Source: Microcoleus vaginatus WJT46-NPBG5 (lineage in GTDB: Bacteria > Cyanobacteriota > Cyanobacteriia > Cyanobacteriales > Oscillatoriaceae). Taken from it: a stretch of 64,000 bases of DNA. The position numbers were made by a program, and so were the translations under genes. Shown piece after piece: positions 57,701 through 64,000 of the stretch (position 1 is the first letter of the stretch; each line of letters starts with the position of its first letter). Location: NCBI GenBank assembly GCA_019359355.1, contig JAHHHM010000001.1, positions 434,001 through 498,000 on the forward strand. Reading direction: 5' to 3'. Under the pieces are notes generated by a model, which was not told the origin of the DNA, searched no databases, and saw nothing but the letters and a program-made list of their open reading frames with translations.

Positions 57701-60700
57701 GATAACCTGCCGGCACAACTAATTTACAGCGTTACTAATTCACCAAATAATGGCAGTTTATTCTTAAATGGAGTCGCCACAACCAGCTTCACCCAAGACG
57801 ATATCAATAATAACCGTGTCACTTATTTACAAAATGGTAGTGAAACCACAAGTGACAGCTTTACCTTTACAGTCAGCGATGGCACAAATGCTTTAGGTGC
57901 TTCTACGTTTAACTTCACGATCAATGCTGTAAATGATGTGCCGGTTTTAACTACCAATACCGGCTTAACTTTAACTGAAGGCAGTAGCACAACTCTCTCA
58001 TCAGGAGTATTGCAAACAACTGATGCTGATAACCTGCCGACAGAGTTAATTTATAACGTTACCACTTCACCAAATAACGGGACTTTATTATTCAATGGAG
58101 TCGCCACAACTAGCTTCACCCAAGACGATATTAATAACAACCGAATTACTTACACACACAACGGCAGTGAAACAACTGCTGACAGCTTTACCTTTACAGT
58201 GTCTGACGGGACAAATGCTTTAGGTGCTTCTACGTTTAATTTCACGATCAATGCTGTAAATGATGTGCCGGTTTTAACTACCAATGCCGGCTTAACTTTA
58301 AATGAAGGTGCGACTGGAATTGTTAACACCGACATATTACAAGTAACAGATATTGATACTGCGCCGGCACAACTCATTTACAACATTACCACTTCGCCAA
58401 GTAACGGCACTTTATTCTTAAATGGAGTCGCCACAACCAGCTTCACCCAAGACGATATTGATAACAACCGTATCACTTATTTGCACAACGGAAATGAAAC
58501 CACAACTGACAGCTTTACCTTTACAGTGTCAGATGGCACAAATGCTTTAGGTGCTTCTACGTTTAATTTCACCATCAATGCGGTCAATGATGTGCCGGTT
58601 TTAACTACCAATGCCGGCTTAACTTTAAATGAAGGTGCGACTGGAATTGTTAACACCGGCATCCTACAAGTAACAGATGTTGACACTGCGCCGGCACAAA
58701 TCATCTACACCCTTACCAATTCACTAACTAACGGCACTCTATTATTAAATAACGTCGCCACAACTAGCTTTACCCAAGACGATATCAATAGCAACCGTGT
58801 CACCTATTTACACAACGGCAGTGAAACGACTACAGACAACTTTACCTTCACGGTTTCTGATGGTACAAATACGTTAACTGCTGCAACTTTTGCGATTAAT
58901 ATCACTCCGGTAAACGATCCGCCGGCAGCTAATAACGACAGTTACATCGCAACCGAAGACACTCCTCTTACCGCTGCTGTAGCAAACAGTGTTTTAACCA
59001 ACGATACGGATCTAGAAAACAACCCGCTGACAGCAGCATTAGTCACCAACCCGAATAACGGGACAGTTAGTTTCAACGCCAATGGCACGTTTATCTATAC
59101 TCCCAACCCAAACTTTGCCGGCACAGATAGCTTTACTTATCAAGCAAGCGATGGCAGCGCTACCTCAAATATTGCCACAATTACCCTTACAGTAAACTCG
59201 GTTAATGACGCGCCGGTTGCTGTGAATGACAGCTACAGCACTAACACAAATATCCCCCTCACCATAGCCGCCGGCACCGGAATTTTAGCCAACGATAGCG
59301 ATATTGAAAATAACCCGTTAACAGCACTCGTGATCACAGGTACGAATAATGGCACACTGAGCTTAAATCCTAACGGTTCCTTTACTTACACACCGAATGC
59401 CGGTTTTGTTGGTAATGACAGCTTCACCTATCAAGCAAATGACGGTTTTTTGAATTCTAATGCTGTCACTGTCTCCATTACCGTTAACGAGGCGAATGTA
59501 GTGCCGGTGTTGGCGAGAAATGCCGGCTTAACTTTAAATGAAGGTGCCAATGTCACCCTGAGTTCTACAGTATTACAAATAACCGATGCAGATAACCTGC
59601 CGGCACAGTTAATTTATACAGTAACAGCTTCGCCAAATAACGGCACTCTCTTATTAAATGGAGTCGCCACAACCAGCTTCACACAAGACGATATTGACAA
59701 CAACCGCATTACTTACACACATAATGGCAGTGAAACTACAGCAGACAGTTTCACCTTCACCGTTTCTGATGGTGCCGGCGGCAGTATTAACAGCACAACA
59801 TTTAATATTAATGTAAACCCAGTAAATGACGCACCCGTTTTAGTAAGTAATGCCGGTATTACACTCCTAGAAGCAGGAAGTATTACTCTCACAAACAGCC
59901 AATTAAACGTAACTGATGCAGAAATTAATCCCATCACTTACACGCTGACAAATTTGCCAATAAATGGCGCATTAAGGTTAAATGGTGCGGCGCTACAAGT
60001 TGGTAATACTTTTACCCAAGCAGATATTAATAATAGCTTGCTTTCCTACACTCATGACGGCAGTGAAACAACAAGCGACAGTTTTAACTTCACTGTTTCT
60101 GATGGTGCCGGCGGATCACTGAGCAATACGTTTAACATTACAATTAATCCTGTGAATGTTGCGCCGGCAGCTAATAACGATAGTTTAACGCTGAACGAAA
60201 ACGCGCCGGCAGTGACAATTAACGTACTAGCAAATGATACTGATGCTGATGGAGATCCGCTAACAATTGCCAGTTTTACACAACCCAGCAATGGCACCTT
60301 AGTAAACAATGGTGACGGCACCTTCTCCTATACCCCCAATTCCAACTTTGCCGGCAGCGATAGCTTTACCTACAACATCAGCGATGGCAAAGGCGGCACA
60401 GACACCGGCATTGTTACCCTCACAATTAACCCAACTCCAACACCCATTCCAGCACCTACTCCGGAACCGACACCGATTCCCACACCTTCTCCAGAACCGA
60501 CTCCAACACCGATTCCCACACCTTCTCCAGAACCGGCACCGATTCCCACACCTTCTCCAGAACCGACTCCAACACCCATTCCAGCGCCTACTCCAGAACC
60601 GACTCCAACACCCATTCCAGCGCCGACTCCGGAACCGGCACCGATTCCCACACCGTCTCCAGAACCGACTCCAATACCCATTCCAGCGCCGACTCCGGAA

Positions 60701-62491
60701 CCGGCACCGATTCCCACACCCATTCCCACTCCTACTCCAGAACCCATACCAACGCCAATTCCAACACCCATTCCTACTCCGGAACCCATACCAACGCCAA
60801 TTCTTGCACCCATTCCCACACCTTCTCCGGAACCCACGCCAATTTCCATACCAATTCCTTCTGAGTCTCCACTGCCGAATGAGCCGGGGACAGCGCCAAA
60901 TGCCGCTTCTGGTGCGGTTTACTTTGAAAATTTCTTCCAGTATTTCGCAACTCGTCAGCGAGATTTTATCAACTTATTCTTTGATGAAAACTACTATCTT
61001 GCTCATAACCCAGATGTTGCCGAAGCTGTGGCGAAAGGCGTTTATCACACCGGCTTTGAACATTTCTTGGATTTTGGATTATTTGAAGGTCGCAATCCCA
61101 GCGAACTCTTTGATAATCAGCAGTATGTTGCCGCTAATACTGACGTTGCAGAAGCCATCGCTGCCGGCGTTTATCAAAGCGGTTTTGAACACTTTATCCA
61201 GCACGGATTGTTTGAAGAACGCGATCTAAAACTACTGGTATTTGATGAAGCTTATTATCGAGTCATGAACCGTGATGTTGCTGAAGCCATAGAATTGGGT
61301 GTCTATGATAGTGGCTACGAACACTTTATTAAATACGGTCAATTTGAGGGAAGAAATCCCAGCATCTTGTTTAACGAAAGCTATTATCTTGCCCAAAATC
61401 CAGAAGTTGCGGCTGCTGTGGCTGCCGGCACTTACGATTCTGCGTTTGATCATTTCATTAAAGTTGGTTTGTTTGCCGGCTTAAATTCGAGCGCTTTGTT
61501 TGATAACCAAGCCTATCTCACTCAAAATCCAGAAGTAGCTGCTGCTGTGGCTGCCGGCACTTTCAATTCTGGATTTGAACATTTCCTAAAAATCGGCTTA
61601 TTTGAGGGAAGTTCGCCTCAACTTTTGCTGAGTCAGCAAGTGTTTACTTTTGAAAGCATGACCGAGTATTTATCAACTGCCGGTCGAGGAGCATTGGCAT
61701 TATTCTTTGATGAAAATGTTTATTTGTCTGAAAATCCCGATGCCAGAGAAGCCATTGCCAACGGAGATTTTAACACTGGCTTAGAACACTTCCTCAAATT
61801 TGCGCCGGCACAAGGACGGGGTTTGATTTCTTTATTCTTTAATGAAGAAACTTATCTCGCTGAAAACTCAGATGTTGCTTATGCAGTCTCAGAAGGAAGT
61901 TATATCAGCGGCTTAGAACACTTCCTGCAATTCGGTTTATTTGAAGGACGCGATTGCCGCTTCTTGTTATTCGATGAGCGTTTCTATCTTGCCAATAATC
62001 CAGATGTTCAAGAAGCAGTTGATAAAGGTGTGTACCGCAGTGGATTTGAACATTATGAACGCTATGGACAAACTGAAGGACGAAAGCCTAGCAGTTTATT
62101 TGATGAAAAATTCTATTTAGCTGAAAATGCTGATGTCGCAGAGGCTGTGGCTGCCGGCATTTATCGCAGTGGATTTGAACACTTTGTTAAGCATGGTTTA
62201 TTTGAAGGGCGCAATCCCTGTGCTTTATTTGATAACCAACGCTATCTAGTTGAAAACCCAGATATCGCAGAGGCTGTGGCTGCCGGCATTTATCGCAGCG
62301 GGTTTGAACAATTCCTAAAAGTCGGTTTACAAGCTGGGCGCGACTCGCAGTTTTTGCAGTTTAATGAAGCAGCTTATTTAGCAGCAAATGCAGATGTAGC
62401 GGCTGCTGTGGCGGCTGGAGTTTACGGCAATGGGTTTGAGCATTTCAAACGATTTGGCCGATTTGAAGGTCGTGCCGGCTTAATTGGTTAA
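51710..62491 (+). CDS. Giant 3593-residue DUF4347/phytase-like/cadherin-like surface protein
   Basis: Architecture in order: DUF4347 (~114-263; HILSHGEPASL, LYGCDVASG); phytase-like propeller (~276-600; GGLSGITYNSANNAYYVIAD); two cadherin-like blocks (~605-880); first lamin-tail-like domain (~884-1010; DEWVELYIRQAGLDLTSW); an unnamed beta domain (~1060-1215); second lamin-tail domain (~1218-1330; DEWIELYNPTNNAIDLTGW); a Calx-beta-like region (~1385-1500); further cadherin-like and five near-identical ~109-residue CSPG-type repeats (~1856-2400), then Ig-like and more CSPG-type repeats; a Pro-rich linker (~2904-3054); and 11 C-terminal ~40-residue repeats (~3088-3590). There is no classical signal peptide, so type I or other export is likely, as for many DUF4347 proteins. 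Probably a secreted or surface adhesin-like protein; the phytase-like part might be an enzyme. Its first ~880 residues are duplicated upstream. Confidence 0.9.
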   Translation: MPLFDENLLSFGKVPLDHAPNLLPADAGGVFVSGIQPFLPPASGSVSDNPFFSLIESTEAFDAQIFLNVNYLPNTSTLANPIGGQDPLTGIDLREMRGAGNLQLGNPADLPAVREIIFVDAAVEDYQSLVAGIQSGAEVVILEPNRNGTAQISEVLAQKTNISVVHILSHGEPASLKLGNSTLNLAGIAQTQQWANALTPNADILLYGCDVASGTQGEAFVEKLGELTGADVAASTDKTGSAIEGGDWLLEYQAGSIEADLAFNEPARLAYQSVFAIINSIGQASFASNATFGGTLIGGLSGITYNSANNAYYVIADARNNGTGPVRFYTFNVDVSSGTLAANGATATGVTLLGNPTAFAANTSDTEGIALAPGGTSVFISSEGVFSGTTPTAQPFINQFNIASGIQTSALPVPSKFTATNTTNGIVSNAAFESLSISPDGQFLFTATENALKQDGAVPTASTGTPSRILTYNLATSTAGAEYLYNTDAGNGISEILALDSTTLLVLERSMNPAAQTGSLRLYQVSLTGATDISGLNPLAGSPTAVQKTLVADFQAAGFPINNFEGMTLGPTLPSGKRSLILISDNNYGAGFLQLATQVAAFSVNRAPVLDNTGNISLTAINEDPTINTGTLISTLIGSSITDLDNEVEGIAVTGLDTTNGTWQYSTNGTTWTGFATPSESAAMLLAADANTRIRFVPNANFNGVAGNITFRAWDGTTGTNGTPANITTSGTGGLASFSTATETASITVNAVNDAPVLTVPGAQAVNQSTNLGIAGITLADIDAGTGNLQVTLSATNGTLTFGTLTGLTFSTGDGTADGSMTFTGSLTNINTALANLTYRSNSNYSGIDNINLGVSDLGNTGTGGALTASGSIPVNVTAVPYAADSVLVNEVVTNPQRDWSTTNFNGVVGAGAITDGTDEWVELYIRQAGLDLTSWTIELLDGSDVVGNLSAGGAFQTSRYISNTAGSSFTNTAAGDYLLLGDVIGAGAMNNTITLVIKDHTGNIIDQVAIGAGAPGGAATGVVDEAVARVPNGTDTNNDATDFRKQAATLGNSNNIGQLTIAEHNLGQVSDQFAAPTSPVPAGTVLHRFRLTASNESINVSNLTFTTSQTGIANTDLTGLRLVQDVNNNGVDDAGDVVVGTVESPVNIADGLTFSNLTVPVGTSNYLLSSGVNNLLGGDRLTFNLTTANITAAGNTNLYPLATTGTVSGTVHTVDVPALSVVINEVAWMGTQAAATDEWIELYNPTNNAIDLTGWTLQSAGGGTLDYTIQNGVIAAGGYFLLERTANTTVNNIAADAIFTGGINNTGGISLVLRESAGNTIDTANGNGGAWPAGSNTVATARFTMERIDPTSADIDSNWLTNTGLIQNGLDAGNNAIHGTPRAQNSVYAIPGVVITESGGSTNIAEGGVTDTYTVVLKTPVTAPVTINVATVFGQTSVSATSLTFDFNNWNVAQTVTVSAVDDTTVEGNHIGTINHISSSSDSRYNGITIASVNANISDNDSTPPVINFSTGPINYTENNGSVLVDAGATVTDPDSPDFNGGVLTVQFANPTGLAEDSLSIRNQGTGAGQIGVAGNVVSYGGVAIATFSGGTNGATPLVINFNSNANITSASALLQNITYLNSSENPSTASRTLQFQMTDGDTGIGLPVNKVINVTAVNDLPTISAIAPQTTNEDTATTPITFTIGDIETAADALILTATSSNTTLIPNADIVFGGSGNNRTVTITPAGNRNGTATITINVNDGIAINNTSFNLTVNPVNDAPVGMNDAYSTNEDTPLTVPASGVLANDSDVENDPLTAVVLTNPSNGILSLNLNGAFVYTPNANFFGSDSFTYLANDGITNSNPVSVSITVNAVNDVPLLATNTGLTLTEGSSTTLSSGVLQTTDTDNLPTQLIYSVTTSPSNGTLLLNNVATSSFTQDDINNNRVTYLHNGTETTADSFTFTVSDGTNALGASTFNFTINAVNDVPVLVNNAGLTLNEGSSTTLSSGVLQTTDTDNLPAQLIYSVTNSPNNGSLFLNGVATTSFTQDDINNNRVTYLQNGSETTSDSFTFTVSDGTNALGASTFNFTINAVNDVPVLTTNTGLTLTEGSSTTLSSGVLQTTDADNLPTELIYNVTTSPNNGTLLFNGVATTSFTQDDINNNRITYTHNGSETTADSFTFTVSDGTNALGASTFNFTINAVNDVPVLTTNAGLTLNEGATGIVNTDILQVTDIDTAPAQLIYNITTSPSNGTLFLNGVATTSFTQDDIDNNRITYLHNGNETTTDSFTFTVSDGTNALGASTFNFTINAVNDVPVLTTNAGLTLNEGATGIVNTGILQVTDVDTAPAQIIYTLTNSLTNGTLLLNNVATTSFTQDDINSNRVTYLHNGSETTTDNFTFTVSDGTNTLTAATFAINITPVNDPPAANNDSYIATEDTPLTAAVANSVLTNDTDLENNPLTAALVTNPNNGTVSFNANGTFIYTPNPNFAGTDSFTYQASDGSATSNIATITLTVNSVNDAPVAVNDSYSTNTNIPLTIAAGTGILANDSDIENNPLTALVITGTNNGTLSLNPNGSFTYTPNAGFVGNDSFTYQANDGFLNSNAVTVSITVNEANVVPVLARNAGLTLNEGANVTLSSTVLQITDADNLPAQLIYTVTASPNNGTLLLNGVATTSFTQDDIDNNRITYTHNGSETTADSFTFTVSDGAGGSINSTTFNINVNPVNDAPVLVSNAGITLLEAGSITLTNSQLNVTDAEINPITYTLTNLPINGALRLNGAALQVGNTFTQADINNSLLSYTHDGSETTSDSFNFTVSDGAGGSLSNTFNITINPVNVAPAANNDSLTLNENAPAVTINVLANDTDADGDPLTIASFTQPSNGTLVNNGDGTFSYTPNSNFAGSDSFTYNISDGKGGTDTGIVTLTINPTPTPIPAPTPEPTPIPTPSPEPTPTPIPTPSPEPAPIPTPSPEPTPTPIPAPTPEPTPTPIPAPTPEPAPIPTPSPEPTPIPIPAPTPEPAPIPTPIPTPTPEPIPTPIPTPIPTPEPIPTPILAPIPTPSPEPTPISIPIPSESPLPNEPGTAPNAASGAVYFENFFQYFATRQRDFINLFFDENYYLAHNPDVAEAVAKGVYHTGFEHFLDFGLFEGRNPSELFDNQQYVAANTDVAEAIAAGVYQSGFEHFIQHGLFEERDLKLLVFDEAYYRVMNRDVAEAIELGVYDSGYEHFIKYGQFEGRNPSILFNESYYLAQNPEVAAAVAAGTYDSAFDHFIKVGLFAGLNSSALFDNQAYLTQNPEVAAAVAAGTFNSGFEHFLKIGLFEGSSPQLLLSQQVFTFESMTEYLSTAGRGALALFFDENVYLSENPDAREAIANGDFNTGLEHFLKFAPAQGRGLISLFFNEETYLAENSDVAYAVSEGSYISGLEHFLQFGLFEGRDCRFLLFDERFYLANNPDVQEAVDKGVYRSGFEHYERYGQTEGRKPSSLFDEKFYLAENADVAEAVAAGIYRSGFEHFVKHGLFEGRNPCALFDNQRYLVENPDIAEAVAAGIYRSGFEQFLKVGLQAGRDSQFLQFNEAAYLAANADVAAAVAAGVYGNGFEHFKRFGRFEGRAGLIG
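57277..58911 (+). repeat. Five tandem ~327-bp cadherin-like/CSPG repeats
   Basis: Units begin near 57277, 57601, 57931, 58255 and 58582, each coding VNDVPxLxxNxGLTLxEG and then FTQDDIxNNRxTYxxNG and DSFTFTVSDG. The DNA is nearly identical over long stretches; for instance, GGCAGTAGCACAACTCTCTC occurs in the first three units. Two further divergent units lie at about 59491-60148. Confidence 0.9.
60430..60870 (+). repeat. Proline-rich PTP/PIP linker repeat
   Basis: Codes for about 145 residues built from short units such as PTPEPTPIPTPSPEP, separating the beta-domain array from the C-terminal repeats. Such linkers often span or attach to the cell wall or S-layer. The repeated DNA also produces long antisense and out-of-frame ORFs, which are artefacts. 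Confidence 0.9.
60976..62488 (+). repeat. 11 C-terminal repeats of NPDVAEAVAxG type
   Basis: Eleven ~40-residue units of the pattern F(D/N)E-Y-L-A-x-NPDVAEAVAAGxY-x-SGFEHFxxxGxFEGR. Unit 5 is followed by an extra ~25-residue insert (FESMTEYLSTAGRGALAL). Related repeats occur at the ends of other large secreted cyanobacterial and alphaproteobacterial proteins (recall), often with calcium-binding modules. Function unknown. Confidence 0.9.
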
Positions 62492-62546
62492 CCGCTAAAA
62501 TTCGAGGATAGAGTTAGCATTTTTATAGGAATAAATCCGGGATTTT

Positions 62547-63065
62547 TTAAGGATTTAATTTCTCGCGCTCATTGTGTAGATTGGGGAGAACTTCTTGAAT
62601 TAAGAGATCAAGATTAATGTAAAAGACTACTTTACCTTCCGGCGTATTAATTATGTTTTGGATAGCTGCTGCGAGATTGCCTTGCCGGTATAATTCTGGA
62701 ATCTCACTAAATTGGTCTTTCGGGACTTCCAAAATAGCCGGCATTTCTGGAATAGGAATGCCAAGCCGTTCGCCGTGATAAAGGGTGCAGACGATGAGAT
62801 AGTGACGTTCTCGCTCATCATGACTGCTAATAAATAGTGTGGATAAATCGATAATTGTAATCGTTTCATTGTGATCTCGCACCAACCGGCAGCCGGTTTG
62901 AAGTGTCCCGTGAGCCGTAAATTCTTTCAGAACACGCTGAACCCGCTCAATCGGAATTGCATAGTATTCACTTCCCAATTGAAACGTAACAAGTTTCTGA
63001 GCTGTTTTTCGAGAGCGTTCATCGTGCCTAGTGCGAAACCGCCGGCTGTACTTAGGACTATTCAT
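62547..63065 (-). CDS. CheW-like chemotaxis coupling protein
   Basis: A 172-residue protein with a single CheW domain (~25-165): LVTFQLGSEYYAIPIERVQR, TIIDLSTLF, IVCTLYHGERLGIPIPEMPA, and a GNLAAAIQNIINTPEG segment. A basic Arg-rich N-terminus precedes it. CheW couples receptors to CheA; in cyanobacteria such systems control type IV pilus motility. It is 223 bp downstream of the hybrid CheA end, in the same direction, with a hairpin between. Confidence 0.85.
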   Translation of the reverse strand: MNSPKYSRRFRTRHDERSRKTAQKLVTFQLGSEYYAIPIERVQRVLKEFTAHGTLQTGCRLVRDHNETITIIDLSTLFISSHDERERHYLIVCTLYHGERLGIPIPEMPAILEVPKDQFSEIPELYRQGNLAAAIQNIINTPEGKVVFYINLDLLIQEVLPNLHNEREKLNP

Positions 63066-63190
63066 TGTTATTTATCACTTAGTGGAATAACTCTAAAAAT
63101 TACTCTTCTAAACACCATTTTACATAAACCCATCAAGCCATCCTCTATGCCTAACGGCACGCTGCGCTATCATCTGCGTGCATCTGCGGA

Positions 63191-63240
63191 CGTAGGTGGA
63201 ACTTGAATGAAGAGCGTTGCACATTCAAGTTTCAGCTACG
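63191..63240. repeat. Inverted repeat between cheA and cheW
   Basis: Perfect 10-bp arms AACTTGAATG (63200-63209) and CATTCAAGTT (63222-63231), with outer CGTAG/CTACG (63191-63195 and 63236-63240). It could be an attenuator, processing hairpin or dispersed repeat. Nearby sequence (CGGCACGCTGCGCTA) also occurs at about 46861, suggesting dispersed repeat material. Confidence 0.55.
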
Positions 63241-63288
63241 GAATCTGCGGTAAAAAAATCTTTTTAACTCACTCTTTTACTCTTCCAC

Positions 63289-64000
63289 TCAGGATTTAAC
63301 ATAACCGGCAATCAATTGAGCAACCACTTCTAATAAATGTGGCTCACTATAAGGCTTCGTAAAATAATGAGAAGCACCTAATTCTAGAGCCATTTGCCGG
63401 TGCTTTGCCCCACTGCGAGAAGTGAGCATCGCCACAGGAATGGGGGCAAACTTGGGATCAGACTTAATCTCACGCAACAATTCAAATCCATCCATTCGCG
63501 GCATTTCAATATCAGCAATCACTAAAGAAAAATCTAGATTAGTCTGCAACTTTTCTAAAGCATCTTGACCGTCTTTCGCCTGAACCACTCGATAGCGTGC
63601 GCGTGTTAAAGCAAGTCCCAGCAATTGGCGGATCGCATAAGAATCATCCACTACTAAAATTTGCGGCTGTGACTTAGAAGGAGGCAACACCGGCACTGTC
63701 GTCGCCTGTCCAGCATGGCCGGCTGTCGGTCGCTTATCGGGAACCGCAACGGCTGTAACATTTCTCGTCTGAAATTGACTAACTAAATCATCCACATCCA
63801 GAATCGTTACCACTCGACCATCTCCCAAAATCGTACAGCCAACTACCCCGTGAGGCTTCGACAAAGGAGCCGGCAAGGGTTTGACGACAATTTCCTGCTG
63901 ACCGACGATGCGCTCAACAGCCGTTGCTAAAATCCCCTCACTAGACGCTAAAACCAATACAGGGATGTAATCTTGAGCAATCGGATCGGGAGAAGGGCCA
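63289..64000 (-). CDS. Hybrid CheA C-terminus (CheW-like plus receiver), 5' end outside window
   Basis: About 237 codons, open at base 64000. The first visible residues (SPDPIAQDYIPVLVLASSEG) belong to the CheA regulatory CheW-like domain, with GVVGCTILGDGRVVTILDVD. After a Pro-rich linker comes a receiver domain (~120-235): acidic LVVDDSYAIRQLLG, phospho-Asp in LVIADIEMPRMDGFEL, Thr in AMLTSRSG, Lys in HYFTKPYSEP. This is the C-terminal end of a CheA-receiver hybrid kinase of the type IV pilus chemotaxis type; the Hpt and kinase parts lie to the right of the window. cheW follows. Confidence 0.9.
   Translation of the reverse strand, partial: GPSPDPIAQDYIPVLVLASSEGILATAVERIVGQQEIVVKPLPAPLSKPHGVVGCTILGDGRVVTILDVDDLVSQFQTRNVTAVAVPDKRPTAGHAGQATTVPVLPPSKSQPQILVVDDSYAIRQLLGLALTRARYRVVQAKDGQDALEKLQTNLDFSLVIADIEMPRMDGFELLREIKSDPKFAPIPVAMLTSRSGAKHRQMALELGASHYFTKPYSEPHLLEVVAQLIAGYVKS

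Noticed and set aside
57277-60150. CRISPR-like repeat array
   Set aside because: The period is ~327 bp, in frame and fully coding; these are protein domain repeats.
60309-61229. Long out-of-frame and antisense frames across the Pro-rich region
   Set aside because: They are by-products of the repetitive proline codons in the giant gene; their Arg/Leu/His- and Gly/Val-rich products are not protein-like.

Overview
The window is cyanobacterial chromosome, probably from a filamentous Oscillatoriales/Microcoleus-like organism. The evidence is a 29-codon petN (cytochrome b6f subunit), menG, an RRM-type RNA-binding protein paired with ribosomal protein S21, DUF4347 giant surface proteins, many multidomain signalling proteins, and dispersed short repeats of known cyanobacterial type. 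The motif GCCGG/CCGGC is very frequent almost everywhere. It is absent from one stretch of about 2 kb (10.76-12.77 kb), which looks acquired. The genus is inference.

Layout. 0-1.6 kb: a LuxR-type regulator running off the left edge, divergent from a DUF6220 membrane protein and a MAPEG protein. 1.8-9.1 kb: RND efflux module (lipoprotein adaptor, divergent PadR regulator, second adaptor, HAE1 pump). 9.1-14.8 kb: accessory region with a STAND (NB-ARC) NTPase lacking sensor repeats, an unrecognised 506-residue protein of foreign composition, an attC-like hairpin, small or broken ORFs, a decayed dus gene and a decayed metal-efflux adaptor. 15.3-21.2 kb: MHYT-PAS-GAF-GGDEF-EAL protein and a DUF3616 protein. 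22-27 kb: rbp-rpsU, NfeD-like, GlsB-like, DUF4342 and WD40 proteins. 27.6-28.9 kb: copper-type locus (YtkA-like lipoprotein and DUF305/CopM-like protein) behind a perfect TTTCAT-N5-TTTCAT box. 29.3-35.4 kb: kinase-AAA-GAF-cyclase protein and an RppA/NrsR-type response regulator. 35.5-46.8 kb: mainly housekeeping (AI-2E/PerM, petN, reductases, methyltransferases, haem-c/cyclase sensor, BtuF-like, DUF445, menG). 47-62.5 kb: REC-GAF regulator and two related DUF4347/phytase-like genes, the second encoding 3593 residues. 62.5-64 kb: cheW and the end of a hybrid cheA.

How it fits together. Three second-messenger proteins (two class III cyclases and one GGDEF-EAL protein), orphan response regulators and a CheA/CheW pair point to a signalling-rich genome. 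Two copper-type boxes link the intact YtkA/DUF305 locus to the dead efflux adaptor about 13.6 kb away, suggesting a formerly larger copper regulon. The clearest structural event is an old tandem duplication: a block running from inside the REC-GAF gene into the giant surface gene was copied, leaving a truncated paralogue (48479-51127), a 90-bp remnant of the regulator at the junction, and the full-length giant gene. The best candidate for undescribed biology is the 506-residue protein at 10859-12379 beside the truncated STAND NTPase. The giant phytase-like/lamin-tail/cadherin-like protein with 11 C-terminal repeats is the second.
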